This document shows, piece by piece, positions 26,518 to 36,095 of a stretch of DNA of 64,000 nucleotides. Origin of the DNA: Sandaracinaceae bacterium (GTDB lineage Bacteria > Myxococcota_A > Polyangia > Polyangiales > Sandaracinaceae); assembly GCA_040218145.1 (NCBI GenBank), contig JAVJQK010000033.1, positions 1 to 64,000 on the forward strand, in the 5' to 3' direction. Under the pieces are notes generated by a model that saw only the letters and a program-made list of their open reading frames with translations, ran no database searches and had not been told where the DNA came from. The translations under genes and the position numbers were made by a program. Each line of letters begins with the position of its first letter. Position 1 is the first letter of the stretch.

Positions 26518-27753
26518 ATGACGCTGCGGCCCAGACTCCGATCCAGTGTCCGCGCGCGCAGGCACCTGCGTGGCGAGGGATCGCTCGTGGTGCTGCACGA
26601 AGGTGAGCGCGCGATGCAGATCGGCGAGCGCGAGTGGAGCGTCGTCCAGGCGATGGACGGCTCGCGCGACGTCGAGGGGATCGCGCTCGCGTCCAGGGTG
26701 GCGACGCCGCATGTGCGCGCGTTCGTCGAGGCGCTCGAGGGCCTCGGTCTCCTGGGCGAAGACGCAGAGGACGCGCCGCCGCCAGCGTTCGCGGCCGATC
26801 GCCCGGTGCGCGCGCTCCCCGGCTACCGCTTCACCTGCGATGGGCGGGGAGCCTGCTGCGCGACGTTCTCGACCGTGCTCTTCACGCCGCTCGAGGCGGC
26901 CCGCGCCCGCGCGGCGGCGCCCGAGGTCGAAGACGGAGGCCACGACGCGGCGCGCGTCTTCACCCCCGCCGAGGGGCTCGACCGCACGCTGCAGGCGGTG
27001 GCGATGCGGGACGGAGCTTGCGTCTATCTCGGCGACGACGGCTGCCGCATCCACGCGGCGGCGGGCGCGGAGGCCAAGCCCTTCGGCTGCCGGACCTTCC
27101 CCATGCGCTTCGTCGACACGGGGGAGGAGATCCGCGTCGCGCCTCGCCCGGAGTGCGCCTGCGTGTTCGCGCCGGGCGCCGATCCGATCACCGACGCGAC
27201 CCGCGGGGGCGAGCTCCCGCGCGCGCTGCACGTGCCCACCCTCGGCGTGGTGCGCATGGGCCCCGACGAGGTCACGCCCGGGGAATTCATCGCCTGGTGC
27301 GACGCGCGCCGGCCCTCCGCGGACGCCGCCGCCTGGTGCGCGGGCACGGCCGACGCCGTCGCGCGGGAGGGCCGGGCGGCGGAGGATCGAGAGGGAGACC
27401 CGGCCCGCCTCCACGCCATCGCGGCGGGGGTCGGCGCGCGCGCCGAGCGCCTCGCGTCGGTGCTCGCGGATCACAGAGGGGACGACGACCCCCTGCGACG
27501 GCGCGTCGGCTGGCTCCTCGACGCCGCGCGCCGCGTGGGCCAGGGCCAGCCGCGCCCGGAGGACGAGGCGCTCTACCTGCGCGCCACGCTCTTCGGGGGC
27601 TGGCTCGGCGACGCCCCCTCCGTGGAGGACGGGCTGCGTGACCTCGGCGCGCACATCCTGCTCGCCCGCGCGTTCCCACCCGGCGCGCCCCACCCGCTCG
27701 CCGTCGTCGAGTCGCTCGCGCGCGGTCATGGCCTCGCGTCGCTCTCTTCGTAG
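26518..27753 (+). CDS. YkgJ-family Cys-cluster (metal-chelating) protein
   Basis: 411 aa, ATG start. Residues ~15-80 form a small PqqD-like winged domain (VVLHEGERAMQIGEREWSVV). Residues ~100-260 contain the Fe/Zn-chelating Cys cluster of the YkgJ/FliB-type family: CDGRGACC, DDGCRIH, FGCRTFPM and a further ECACVF. The last ~140 residues are helical. Such proteins bind a metal or Fe-S cofactor; some methylate lysines or assist radical SAM enzymes. The PqqD-like N-terminus hints at a link with a peptide substrate, but no radical SAM gene is adjacent (the nearest is at 57123). Confidence 0.8.
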   Translation: MTLRPRLRSSVRARRHLRGEGSLVVLHEGERAMQIGEREWSVVQAMDGSRDVEGIALASRVATPHVRAFVEALEGLGLLGEDAEDAPPPAFAADRPVRALPGYRFTCDGRGACCATFSTVLFTPLEAARARAAAPEVEDGGHDAARVFTPAEGLDRTLQAVAMRDGACVYLGDDGCRIHAAAGAEAKPFGCRTFPMRFVDTGEEIRVAPRPECACVFAPGADPITDATRGGELPRALHVPTLGVVRMGPDEVTPGEFIAWCDARRPSADAAAWCAGTADAVAREGRAAEDREGDPARLHAIAAGVGARAERLASVLADHRGDDDPLRRRVGWLLDAARRVGQGQPRPEDEALYLRATLFGGWLGDAPSVEDGLRDLGAHILLARAFPPGAPHPLAVVESLARGHGLASLSS

Positions 27754-27780
27754 AGCGCGCTTTCGCGGTATGAGTGCGGC

Positions 27781-29274
27781 ATGTCGAGGTCGAGCACGAC
27801 AGGGGTCAGCCTTCGCGCGGGCACGAGCGCATCGGAGCTGTTCTTTCACGTCCTCGAGCGCGCGCGGGGCGACCACCCGGACGCGTTCGAGGGGCTGCGC
27901 TGGCCCGAGAGCGCGCGCGGCTTCAAGCGCGACTACGCCGCGACGCTGATCGCCTTCGAGCGACGGCGCGTCGCGTCGCCGGATCGGGCCGAGATCGCGC
28001 GCACCATCGTCGAGGCGAGCGAGGCCTCGATGATCTTCGCGACCGACACGGGTGAGGTCCCCCTCGCGGAGCACGTGCGGCGAGCCGCCCAGCCGCTCCC
28101 CACCGAGACCGTGAAGCTCGAGCAGAGCGCGGGGCTGGTCCCCGAGCTGACCTTCCGCGGGGAGCACTACCAGGGCGCGCGCGTGGCGGCCCTGGCGGAC
28201 GACTGGCTCGAGCGGCGCTGGATGACCGAGAGCGCGCACCGCGGCGTTCGGTGGACGCTGGATCAGGCGATGCGCTCGGCGGAGGGCCACGCGAGCCTCG
28301 TGGGGCAGAAGTGCGTGTCGCTGGGCGCGGGGGCCGAGCTGTCACCGACCCGCGCGATGCTCCGCGCGGGCGCCGACGTGCTCTTCATCGACGCCCGGGA
28401 TCCGAGCGAGGCGCTGCTGAGAGACCCGCGCGTGTCGGGCACGCTGACCTACGTGCCGGGCGGCGCGGACCTGCTGGCCCAGCCGGCCGAGGTCGCCGCG
28501 ACGATCGCGCGCTTCGCAGGGGACGAGCCCGTGCACATCGGCATGTACGCGTACGCGGGCGGCGCGGCTCAGGAGTGGCGGCTCACCGCGTCGATGAACG
28601 CGATCGTGCGCGCCCTGCCGAAGGAGGCGGTCCGGTCGGTCGTCATGCTGATCTCGCCGACCACGCCAGGAACGGTCAGCGCGGCCGACGCGGCGACGGC
28701 CGAGAGGCGGCACGGCAGGTGGCTCACGAGGCCCCTCGGGGTCGGGCGCTCCCAGGCCTCGCTCGGCCAGAGCGGAGATCTGCCGAACCGCGTCTCGCAC
28801 TCCATCGTGAGCCTGCAGGGCGCGAGCTACCAGGCGGCGCAGTACGTCGGGAAGATGATGCCCGCGGAGGTCTTCGCGGTGTTCGGCGTGGACGGGGCGA
28901 GCGGCGGCGTGTCCGTCTCGGCTCCGGTCGCTCCGATCACCAAGACCGCGTCGCTGGCGCACCCCTTGTTCGACGCCGGCTTCGAGGGCGCGGAGCTGTT
29001 CGGCATCCTGGTCTCGGAGCCGCAGGCCACCCGGGTCATGTGCGCGCTGCTCGCGTTCCACGATCTGCTCAACCCCGAAGCCCCGAGTCGCGCCGGCACG
29101 GCCTTGCCGCCAGCCGAGCGCGTCGCGGCGATCATGGGCGAGCAGATCCACGGCGGCGTCTACGCGCAGCCCCACGGCCTCGAGCGCGAGATCATGCTCG
29201 CCGCCGTCGCCGGCCTCGCCCGCAAGCCCAGCCTCGTCCCCCCCGCCCTGCGCTTCCTCGTCCGCGGCAAGTGA
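27781..29274 (+). CDS. large hypothetical protein with Rossmann-like core, 497 aa
   Basis: ATG start 27 bases after the previous stop. I do not recognise a named family. Residues ~175-210 (QKCVSLGAGAELSPTRAML, then GADVLFIDARDPSEALL) have the glycine loop and acidic residue of a nucleotide- or SAM-binding Rossmann fold. Other well-formed segments are VHIGMYAYAGGAAQEWRLT, VVMLISPTTPGTVSAAD and QGASYQAAQYVGKMMP. Soluble, no Cys cluster, no signal peptide. It may be co-transcribed with the YkgJ-type gene. It ends 18 bases before the 60-bp palindrome. Confidence 0.78.
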   Translation: MSRSSTTGVSLRAGTSASELFFHVLERARGDHPDAFEGLRWPESARGFKRDYAATLIAFERRRVASPDRAEIARTIVEASEASMIFATDTGEVPLAEHVRRAAQPLPTETVKLEQSAGLVPELTFRGEHYQGARVAALADDWLERRWMTESAHRGVRWTLDQAMRSAEGHASLVGQKCVSLGAGAELSPTRAMLRAGADVLFIDARDPSEALLRDPRVSGTLTYVPGGADLLAQPAEVAATIARFAGDEPVHIGMYAYAGGAAQEWRLTASMNAIVRALPKEAVRSVVMLISPTTPGTVSAADAATAERRHGRWLTRPLGVGRSQASLGQSGDLPNRVSHSIVSLQGASYQAAQYVGKMMPAEVFAVFGVDGASGGVSVSAPVAPITKTASLAHPLFDAGFEGAELFGILVSEPQATRVMCALLAFHDLLNPEAPSRAGTALPPAERVAAIMGEQIHGGVYAQPHGLEREIMLAAVAGLARKPSLVPPALRFLVRGK

Positions 29275-29291
29275 CCGCCCGCCGAGTCCCC

Positions 29292-29351
29292 AGGGACGGT
29301 GTTTACTTGTTGACTTGATACGTATCAAGCCAACAAGTAAACACCGTCCCT
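29292..29351. repeat. 60-bp near-perfect palindrome, REP/RAYT-type element
   Basis: Two 30-base arms, AGGGACGGTGTTTACTTGTT onward and its complement, differ at one position and meet with no loop at TACGTA. The outer AGGGACGGTGTTTAC is the kind of end seen on repeats mobilised by REP-associated tyrosine transposases. It would form a strong hairpin in RNA and could also stop transcription. No transposase gene is in this window. Base composition is much lower in GC than its surroundings. Confidence 0.85.
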
Positions 29352-29487
29352 GACCCGCGGAGAAAGTGAGCATGGGCTCGGATAACGCCTTCAACGTGTT
29401 GTGATCACGGCTAAATCTCTGCTGCATCATACGAGTCGACGATCGGCTGACGTGCCGTATATTGAACTCGATTCAGGAGGGGGACGG

Positions 29488-31023
29488 ATGCTGAAGCGAC
29501 GAACGGGGGACGAGAACGAGCTGTCGATCGCGATCATCGGGGCCGGGTTCGCCGGGCTCGGCATGGCGATCCGGCTGAAGCAGCGCGGCGTGGACGCGTT
29601 CACCGTCTTCGAGGGCGGGAGCGACGTGGGCGGGACCTGGCGCGACAACACCTATCCGGGCTGCGCGTGCGACGTGCCCTCGCACCTCTACTCGTTCTCC
29701 TTCGAGCGCAACCCGGACTGGTCCTGCAACTACAGCCCGCAAGAAGAGATCCTCGCCTATCTCCGCTGCTGCGCGGAGAAGTACCGCGTCCGCCCCCACA
29801 TCCGCTTCGACACGTGGATCGCGAAGGCGAGCTGGATCGAAGAGGAGAAGCGCTGGCGGCTCGAGAGCGGGAGCGGGGACGTGTTCTTCGCGCGCGTGCT
29901 GGTGGCGGGCACCGGGCCGCTGCGCACCCCGTCGCTCCCCGACGTGCCGGGGCTCGAGGAGTTCGAGGGCGAGGTCATGCACTCGGCCCGCTGGAACCAC
30001 GACTACGACTTCGCGGGCAAGCGCGTCGCCGCGGTCGGGACGGGCGCGAGCGCGATCCAGTTCGTGCCCGAGCTGGCGAAGGAGGTCTCGGACCTGCACC
30101 TCTTCCAGCGCACGCCGCCGTGGGTGCTGCCCAAGATCGACGGCGCGTTCTCGGACGCGTGGAAGGCGCGCTTCCGCGAGCACCCCTCGCTCACCTTCGG
30201 TTTCCGCAACCTCATCTACTGGGCGGCGGAGCTCTTCGGGACCGGCTTCTTCGTCGACCCGCGCGTCAACGAGTGGCGCCAGAAGATGGCCCTCCGCTAC
30301 ATGGCGGAGACGATCGAGGACCCGGCGCTCCGCGCGAAGATCACGCCCGACTACGTCATGGGCTGCAAGCGTGTGCTGTTCTCCAACGACTACTACCCCG
30401 CGCTGAACCGCGACAACGTCGAGCTCATCGACCACGGGGTCTCGGAGATCCGCGCGCGCAGCGTGGTCGCTCAGGACGGCACGGAGCGCGAGGTCGACGC
30501 GATCGTCTTCGGCACGGGCTTCCGCGTGACCGACTTCCTCACCCCGCTCGAGGTGACGGGGCGCGACGGCCTCGACCTGAACGACGCCTGGCGCGACGGC
30601 GCGGAGGCGTACCTCGGCATGACGGTCTCGGGCTTCCCGAACCTCTACATCCTGGTCGGGCCCAACACCGGCCTCGGTCACAACTCGATCGTCTTCATGA
30701 TCGAGGCGCAGGTGCACTACGTCCTGCGCTGCCTCGAACGCATGGAGGATCGCAAGGTCGGCGCGCTCGAGGTGAAGCCCGCCGCGCTGCGCGCGTTCAA
30801 CGATCGCGTCCAGGAGCGGCTCTCGAGCGTGGTCTGGAACACGGGCGGCTGCACCAGCTGGTACCTCGACGAGAACGGGAAGAACGTCACCCTCTGGCCC
30901 GGCTACACGACGGAGTACTGGCTCCGGACGCGGCGCCCGCGCTGGACGCACTACATCGAGCGGCCCCTCCCCGCGCACGTGGTGGAGCGCGCTCCGGAGC
31001 CGCTCTCGGCTTCGATGGCCTGA
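29488..31023 (+). CDS. flavin-containing (Baeyer-Villiger-type) monooxygenase
   Basis: 511 aa. ATG at 29488 chosen because AGGAGGGGG lies just upstream; an upstream in-frame reading lacks this. Two Rossmann motifs: IAIIGAGFAGLG (FAD) near residue 15 and VAAVGTGASAIQ (NADPH) near 180. The Baeyer-Villiger fingerprint appears as FEGEVMHSARWNH, with Asn where Pro or Asp is usual after Trp. DVGGTWRDNTYPGCACD is also characteristic. It inserts oxygen into ketones or oxidises N/S centres using NADPH and O2. Substrate unknown. It stands alone after the palindrome. Confidence 0.92.
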   Translation: MLKRRTGDENELSIAIIGAGFAGLGMAIRLKQRGVDAFTVFEGGSDVGGTWRDNTYPGCACDVPSHLYSFSFERNPDWSCNYSPQEEILAYLRCCAEKYRVRPHIRFDTWIAKASWIEEEKRWRLESGSGDVFFARVLVAGTGPLRTPSLPDVPGLEEFEGEVMHSARWNHDYDFAGKRVAAVGTGASAIQFVPELAKEVSDLHLFQRTPPWVLPKIDGAFSDAWKARFREHPSLTFGFRNLIYWAAELFGTGFFVDPRVNEWRQKMALRYMAETIEDPALRAKITPDYVMGCKRVLFSNDYYPALNRDNVELIDHGVSEIRARSVVAQDGTEREVDAIVFGTGFRVTDFLTPLEVTGRDGLDLNDAWRDGAEAYLGMTVSGFPNLYILVGPNTGLGHNSIVFMIEAQVHYVLRCLERMEDRKVGALEVKPAALRAFNDRVQERLSSVVWNTGGCTSWYLDENGKNVTLWPGYTTEYWLRTRRPRWTHYIERPLPAHVVERAPEPLSASMA

Positions 31024-31040
31024 TCCGCTACCGTGCGCGC

Positions 31041-32036
31041 ATGCGCCTGGCCCTGATCGCGCTGTTGCTCCTGGCGTGCGGGGAGACCGGACCCGCGGAC
31101 GCGGGCGCCGATGGCAGCGCAGCCGACGCGGGCGCTCCGGAGCCGACGCTCACCGTCGTCACGTTCAACACCGGCACCACCGAGGGGCTCGACCACGACG
31201 GCGCGCCCGACGACGGATACACCTCGGACCACGCGGCGCGCAGCGACACGTACTACGGCGACGGCCTCGCGTGGCGTCCCGCCGTCGAGGCCGCGCGCGC
31301 GTTCTTCGAGCGGGTGGATCCGGACATCGTCGTCTTCCAGGAGATCTTCCACGCCGACGAGTGCGCGGACATCCCGCCCGACGCGCACCCCGACTTCGTC
31401 TGTGAGACCTGGAGCCCCGGGGACCCCACGGTCGCCGCCGCGATCCTGCCGCTGGGCTTCCAGGTCGCCTGCCACCCCGGCAAGCCCGACAAGTGCGCGG
31501 CCGTGCACCGACGCGTGGGCACCTTCCGCGGGTGCGACGCAGACTTCTGTCTCGAGGGTCTCAGCGGGACGCAGGTCGACGGCTGTGGCCGCGGCGCCCG
31601 GGTGGCGCGAGGGCTCGTGGACCTGGTCGAGGGCGGCACGCTCACGGTGGTGAACGTGCACGGCACCAGCGGCGTGACCGCGGACGAGCAGGCCTGTCGG
31701 GTCGCGCAGTTCGAGCAGGCCTTCGCGCTCACGGACGGGGAGACCAACCTCGTGATGGGCGACCTCAACACCGACCCCGGCCGCCTCGCGGGCGGCGACC
31801 CGAGCGCCGCCCGCGTGCTCGACTTCGTCGGCGACGGCCTGCCCTTTCACTTCGTCACGGACACGGGCCGCCGCGCGACGCCCACCTACGCGGGCCTGTT
31901 CAACATCGACCACGTGATCAGCGATCGCCTCGAGGGGCGCTGCGTCGCCGCCGGCATCACCGAGGGCGAGCCGGGCGTGATCGAAGCCGTCTACTTCGAC
32001 CACGCCCCCATCGTCTGCCGCGTCGGCGCGCGCTGA
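31041..32036 (+). CDS. endonuclease/exonuclease/phosphatase-fold lipoprotein
   Basis: 331 aa. Lipoprotein signal MRLALIALLLLACGE with lipobox LLAC. Asp/Ala-rich linker, then an EEP (DNase I-like) fold: TVVTFNTGT, DIVVFQEIF (metal-binding Glu), TVVNVHGTSG, LVMGDLNTDP (catalytic Asp/Asn), and a C-terminal DHAPIVCRV with the final Asp-His pair. Several Cys residues in the middle (CETWSP, CHPGKPDKCA, CDADFCLEG) probably form disulfides. An extracytoplasmic phosphodiesterase or nuclease. The ATG is 17 bases after the monooxygenase stop, so co-transcription is possible. Confidence 0.9.
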   Translation: MRLALIALLLLACGETGPADAGADGSAADAGAPEPTLTVVTFNTGTTEGLDHDGAPDDGYTSDHAARSDTYYGDGLAWRPAVEAARAFFERVDPDIVVFQEIFHADECADIPPDAHPDFVCETWSPGDPTVAAAILPLGFQVACHPGKPDKCAAVHRRVGTFRGCDADFCLEGLSGTQVDGCGRGARVARGLVDLVEGGTLTVVNVHGTSGVTADEQACRVAQFEQAFALTDGETNLVMGDLNTDPGRLAGGDPSAARVLDFVGDGLPFHFVTDTGRRATPTYAGLFNIDHVISDRLEGRCVAAGITEGEPGVIEAVYFDHAPIVCRVGAR

Positions 32037-32043
32037 GCGCGCG

Positions 32044-34140
32044 TCACTCCCAGGGGTAGAATGCGTTGTCGACGTGGGCGAGCCCCGTGTCGGCGAGGTC
32101 CGGGAAGTGGCGCAGGAGCACCGACTTCATCGAGTTCGCCTCTACCCAGATCAGGCCCTCGTTGGTGTACGTGTCGGCGTTGTAGAGCTCCGTGTAGTAG
32201 CGGTCCGCCTGGAGCCGGCGCGTGGCCATGAGGGTGAAGACCTGGAAGAGCGTCTCGCCGAAGCCGTAGCAGCTCGGGCGCTGCGCCTCGGCGAAGGTGC
32301 CCACCATCAGGTCGAGTCGGTCGATGGTGCCGTAGACCCGCTGCAGGCGGTGCGCGAGGCCACGATCGCCCCCCGTCAGCGTCAGGAAGTCCGGCACCGG
32401 AGGCATGCCCAGCATCTGGCGCGCCTGGTTGTAGCGAGGCACGCCGCGCTCGCGATCGCGCAGCACGTCGACGGTGCCCATGTCCATCACGCCGCGCCCC
32501 GGGATCTCGATGTCCTGGAGAAAGCGAGGGTAGTTGCCGAGCACGAGCGCGCCCGGGTGACTCGTGCCGAAGGTGTAGAGCATGTCGGTCATGCCGTGAC
32601 GCTCGACGAGCTGCCGGCCGCCTCCGTCGCGGGTGCGGCCCGTGGGCACGATCTGACGGAGCCGCCCGGAGCGCGCCGAGCGCACCGCGAAGACCTCCGG
32701 CAGGAGCGGGTGCATGCGGTAGACCGAGACGAACTCCTCCGTCATCGCGTAGGCCGCGTCGTGGAGATCGCGCCCCGCCGCGTTGCCCACCACGCCGTAG
32801 ACCACCGGGTTCGGGTAGAGCCCCGGGATCTCCGGGAGCGGCGGACACGCGAAGTGGTTCAGGCCGTACCAGTTCGTGTTCATCGCCACGTCGAGGCTGC
32901 TGTTGGGCAGGATGGCGGGCGTCCACTCGAGGGTGTGGATCTTCGCGATCAGCGCCGCGTTGATCAGCCGCGCGGTCTGGAACAGGCGCTCGTCGTCCCA
33001 GCTCGGGTAAGTGGCCGCGAGCATGTCGGCGATCGCGTTGTGCTCGAGCGCGAAGATCGTGTGGAGCAGCTCCAGGCCGACCCAGAAGTTCTCGCGCATG
33101 CCCGTGTCCGAGTAGCCGCGCGAGCCGACCGGGAGCAGCCCGTCCGCCTGCACGCGGAGCCGGCCGCCGTGGTGCGCGCGGAGCCGATGCGCGGTGGCGT
33201 CGTCGCTCCCGTAGATCTGCGAGCCGTCCCACCAGTGCGTGACCTCGTTGGTGAAGGTCGGCGGGAGCGCGTCGTCACGGCCGGCCACGCGCGTCGGGTC
33301 GGCGCGGGTCGCGGGCACGATGAGCGTGTCGAGCCCGCGCGTGAAGCGGAGCGGATCCCACCGACTCAGCGGCACCTCGATCACGTCGCGGGTGTGGGGG
33401 CGGCCGTGATCGAACCAGTCGTGGATCTGAAACTGGGTCCACGCGCCAGCGAGGTTGTTGAGGAAGGGGACCGGCTGGAAGCGCCCGATCCGGCGTCGAA
33501 GGAGCGAGAGCGACACCTTGCGCGGGTTCGGCTCGAGCAGCATCGACGGATCCGCGTGCGCCCCGGCGAGCGGCACGTTGCGTCCGAAGCGTGTGCCGCG
33601 CGCGCCCATCAAGGGGTTCAGCGGATCGTTGCAGCTCCCGTCGAGCGTGCGCGCGGCGTAGTCGCCAGGCGGACACATCGGGCTCGGCCGCGCGGGATCC
33701 GTCACGAGCGGCACCCCGGTGGCCCCGCCCACGTACATGTCCGTCAGGTTGTAGGTCTCGAGGATGCCGCGCATCAGCGCGAGCTTCGCCAGGCCGCGCT
33801 CCCGGCCATCGCGGTACCAGTTGGTCCACGGGCCGGTGAAGAGGTCCGCGGCCAGCGCGGGATCGCTCGCGAGACCGAGCAGCCCGATGAGGTCCGAGGC
33901 GAGCACCGTCGCCGGCGGCGGGCCCGACGGCCCGATGCAGACGGGAGGCTGGCCCGTCATGGGATCATCGGGGCAACACAGACCGGTCGTCGCGCTGACC
34001 GGCTCGCAGACGAGACCCGGATCGCACACCGGCCCTCCACCCACTCCGCAGTACTGCGCCTGCCCGATGCCCGGCGTCCACAGCAGACACACGAATCCCA
34101 GCGCCCCGAACCGGGCGAACCAACCCACGTCGATTTTCAT
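32044..34140 (-). CDS. secreted animal-type haem peroxidase
   Basis: 698 aa. Signal peptide to about residue 29 (GIGQAQ). Residues 30-75 are a small Cys-rich head ([17 protein letters not shown]). The peroxidase domain follows: distal His region [31 protein letters not shown] with the catalytic Arg/Glu pattern, and proximal His in [10 protein letters not shown], as in the alpha-dioxygenase/PGHS-like branch of PF03098. GGAGGG precedes the ATG at 34140. Exported; it oxidises substrates with H2O2 or oxygenates fatty acids. It converges with the EEP lipoprotein gene (7 bases between stops). Confidence 0.92.
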   Translation of the reverse strand: MKIDVGWFARFGALGFVCLLWTPGIGQAQYCGVGGGPVCDPGLVCEPVSATTGLCCPDDPMTGQPPVCIGPSGPPPATVLASDLIGLLGLASDPALAADLFTGPWTNWYRDGRERGLAKLALMRGILETYNLTDMYVGGATGVPLVTDPARPSPMCPPGDYAARTLDGSCNDPLNPLMGARGTRFGRNVPLAGAHADPSMLLEPNPRKVSLSLLRRRIGRFQPVPFLNNLAGAWTQFQIHDWFDHGRPHTRDVIEVPLSRWDPLRFTRGLDTLIVPATRADPTRVAGRDDALPPTFTNEVTHWWDGSQIYGSDDATAHRLRAHHGGRLRVQADGLLPVGSRGYSDTGMRENFWVGLELLHTIFALEHNAIADMLAATYPSWDDERLFQTARLINAALIAKIHTLEWTPAILPNSSLDVAMNTNWYGLNHFACPPLPEIPGLYPNPVVYGVVGNAAGRDLHDAAYAMTEEFVSVYRMHPLLPEVFAVRSARSGRLRQIVPTGRTRDGGGRQLVERHGMTDMLYTFGTSHPGALVLGNYPRFLQDIEIPGRGVMDMGTVDVLRDRERGVPRYNQARQMLGMPPVPDFLTLTGGDRGLAHRLQRVYGTIDRLDLMVGTFAEAQRPSCYGFGETLFQVFTLMATRRLQADRYYTELYNADTYTNEGLIWVEANSMKSVLLRHFPDLADTGLAHVDNAFYPWE

Positions 34141-34292
34141 CAGACCCTCCCGCCGCACCGCCCCCAGTGCGCAACCGCACAGGCAGAGTGCCCCACCTCG
34201 GGACGCTGTGCAACTTTCGGACATCCAATCTCGGGCGCTCCAGGCTGGGGGACGCGGTGACCCGATCGACGAAACCGAATAGAGTCGGGGGT

Positions 34293-34712
34293 ATGCGCTT
34301 CCTGCACACGATGCTTCGCGTCCAGGACCTCGACGCCGCGCTCGACTTCTACGTGGAGAAGCTCGGGCTCCGAGAGGTGCGCCGGCGAGACAGCGAGGGG
34401 GGCCGCTTCACCCTCGTGTTCCTGAGCACCGGCGAGGACGAGGCCGAGATCGAGCTGACGTACAACTGGGATCCCGAGGAGACGTTCACCGGCGGCCGCT
34501 ACTTCGGTCACCTCGCCTTCTCGGTCGACGACATCTACGCGACCTGCCAGCGGCTCATGGACGCCGGCGTCACGATCAACCGGCCGCCTCGCGACGGACG
34601 CATGGCGTTCGTCCGCTCCCCCGACCTGCACTCGGTGGAGCTGCTCCAGCGCGGCGACGCGCTCCCCCCGCGGGAGCCCTGGGCCAGCATGCCGAACACG
34701 GGGGAATGGTGA
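34293..34712 (+). CDS. gloA: glyoxalase I-like VOC protein (lactoylglutathione lyase)
   Basis: 139 aa, full length for bacterial glyoxalase I. The four expected metal ligands are in place: His5 in [11 protein letters not shown], Glu in EIELTYN, His in GHLAFSVDD, and Glu in SVELLQ near the C-terminus. It isomerises the methylglyoxal-glutathione hemithioacetal to S-lactoylglutathione. No glyoxalase II is adjacent. Its stop overlaps the next gene by 7 bases, which implies translational coupling with the M20 peptidase. Divergent from the peroxidase gene with a 152-base gap in which I see no clear promoter. Confidence 0.85.
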   Translation: MRFLHTMLRVQDLDAALDFYVEKLGLREVRRRDSEGGRFTLVFLSTGEDEAEIELTYNWDPEETFTGGRYFGHLAFSVDDIYATCQRLMDAGVTINRPPRDGRMAFVRSPDLHSVELLQRGDALPPREPWASMPNTGEW

Positions 34713-36079
34713 GCACGGATCTGAGAGAGACGAGCGCCGCGCAGCCGTTCGACTGGGCGGAGATCGAGGCCGAGGCGGTGGCGCACTTCAAGGCGCTGCT
34801 CCGCATCGACACCACCAACCCGCCAGGGAACGAGCGGCCGGCCGCGGACTACATCGCGAAGGTGCTGAAGAAGGAGGGCATCGACTTCGACATCGTCGAG
34901 TCCAAGCCCACGCGCGCCAGCCTCGTCGCGCGCCTGCGTGGGAGCGGCAAGAAGGGGCCCTTGCTCCTGAACGGGCACCTGGACGTGGTGCCCGCCGACC
35001 CGGACTTCTGGACGCACCCGCCCTTCGAGGCGAAGGAGGCCGACGGCTGCATCTGGGGCCGCGGCGCGATCGACATGAAGAACATGGTGACGATGGGCCT
35101 GATGGCGCTCATCCTCGCCAAGCGGACCGGCGTCCGGCTCGAGCGCGACCTGATCTTCGCCGCGGTCGCGGACGAGGAGGCGGGCAGCCACGAGGGCGCG
35201 CTCTACCTCGTCGAGGAGCACCCGGAGAAGGTGCGCGCCGAGTACGTGCTGAACGAAGTGGGCGGCCACACGCTCTTCATGGGAGACAACCGGTTTTACC
35301 CCATCCAGGTCTCCGAGAAGGGCATCTGCTGGTTCGAGATGACGGTCGAGGGCGAGCCGGGGCACGGCTCGATGCCGCGCCCCGACAACTCGGTCGTGCG
35401 GCTCGGGCGAGCCCTCGCGCGCCTCGGTGAAGCGCGCCTGCCGCAGCACAACCTGCCGGTCGTGGAGAGCTTCCTCCGCACCCTCGCGGCGGGCTCCCCG
35501 TTCCCGAACAAGGCCGTGCTCCCCTTGCTCCTGCAGCCCCGCTTCGCCTCGACGCTCCTGTCGCTCCTCGAGAAGCACGAGCTGGAGAAGGCGATCGGGA
35601 TCAACGCGATGCTCCGCAACACCGCGTCTCCGACCATGATGGAGGCGGGCAAGAAGGTGAACGTCATCCCCTCGAGCGCGAAGGCGCGGGTCGACGGGCG
35701 CATCCTGCCGGGCCAGTCGCTCGAGCAGTTCCTCGCCGAGGTCCAGCGCGTGGTGGGGCCCGAGGTGAAGATCAACGTCATCGATCATCACGAGGGCACG
35801 ACCTTCGACGCTGACACCCCGCTCTACGACACGATCTGCCAGGTGCTCGACGAGCGGGACCCGGGCGGCACCCCCGTGCCGTACATGATCCCCGGGTTCA
35901 CCGACTCGTTCGCGTACGCGCGGCTCGGGGCCACCTGCTACGGCTTCTCACCGGTGAAGCTCGGCCCGGACCTCAACTTCACGCGCATGTACCACGGCCA
36001 CGACGAGCGCATCCCCGTGGACGGCTTCAAGTGGGGGCTGCGCACGCTCTGGGACGTGGTCCACCGCTTCGTGACCTGA
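34706..36079 (+). CDS. M20-family metallopeptidase/amidohydrolase
   Basis: 457 aa. Zinc ligands and catalytic residues of the M20 (ArgE/DapE/CPG2) family are visible: [28 protein letters not shown] (catalytic Glu pair), the GHGSMP lid-domain motif, and YHGHDERI near the C-terminus. Cleaves an amide bond, as in N-acyl amino acids or dipeptides. Start at the ATG overlapping the glyoxalase stop; a GTG three bases later would give a 4-base overlap. Cytoplasmic. Confidence 0.92.
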   Translation: MVSTDLRETSAAQPFDWAEIEAEAVAHFKALLRIDTTNPPGNERPAADYIAKVLKKEGIDFDIVESKPTRASLVARLRGSGKKGPLLLNGHLDVVPADPDFWTHPPFEAKEADGCIWGRGAIDMKNMVTMGLMALILAKRTGVRLERDLIFAAVADEEAGSHEGALYLVEEHPEKVRAEYVLNEVGGHTLFMGDNRFYPIQVSEKGICWFEMTVEGEPGHGSMPRPDNSVVRLGRALARLGEARLPQHNLPVVESFLRTLAAGSPFPNKAVLPLLLQPRFASTLLSLLEKHELEKAIGINAMLRNTASPTMMEAGKKVNVIPSSAKARVDGRILPGQSLEQFLAEVQRVVGPEVKINVIDHHEGTTFDADTPLYDTICQVLDERDPGGTPVPYMIPGFTDSFAYARLGATCYGFSPVKLGPDLNFTRMYHGHDERIPVDGFKWGLRTLWDVVHRFVT

Positions 36080-36095
36080 TGATCTGGCAGGCGGC

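Noticed and set aside
32074-34260. 728-aa open frame antisense to the haem peroxidase
   Set aside because: Shadow frame, His/Arg/Val/Glu-rich with no fold, while the sense strand has a signal peptide and peroxidase motifs.
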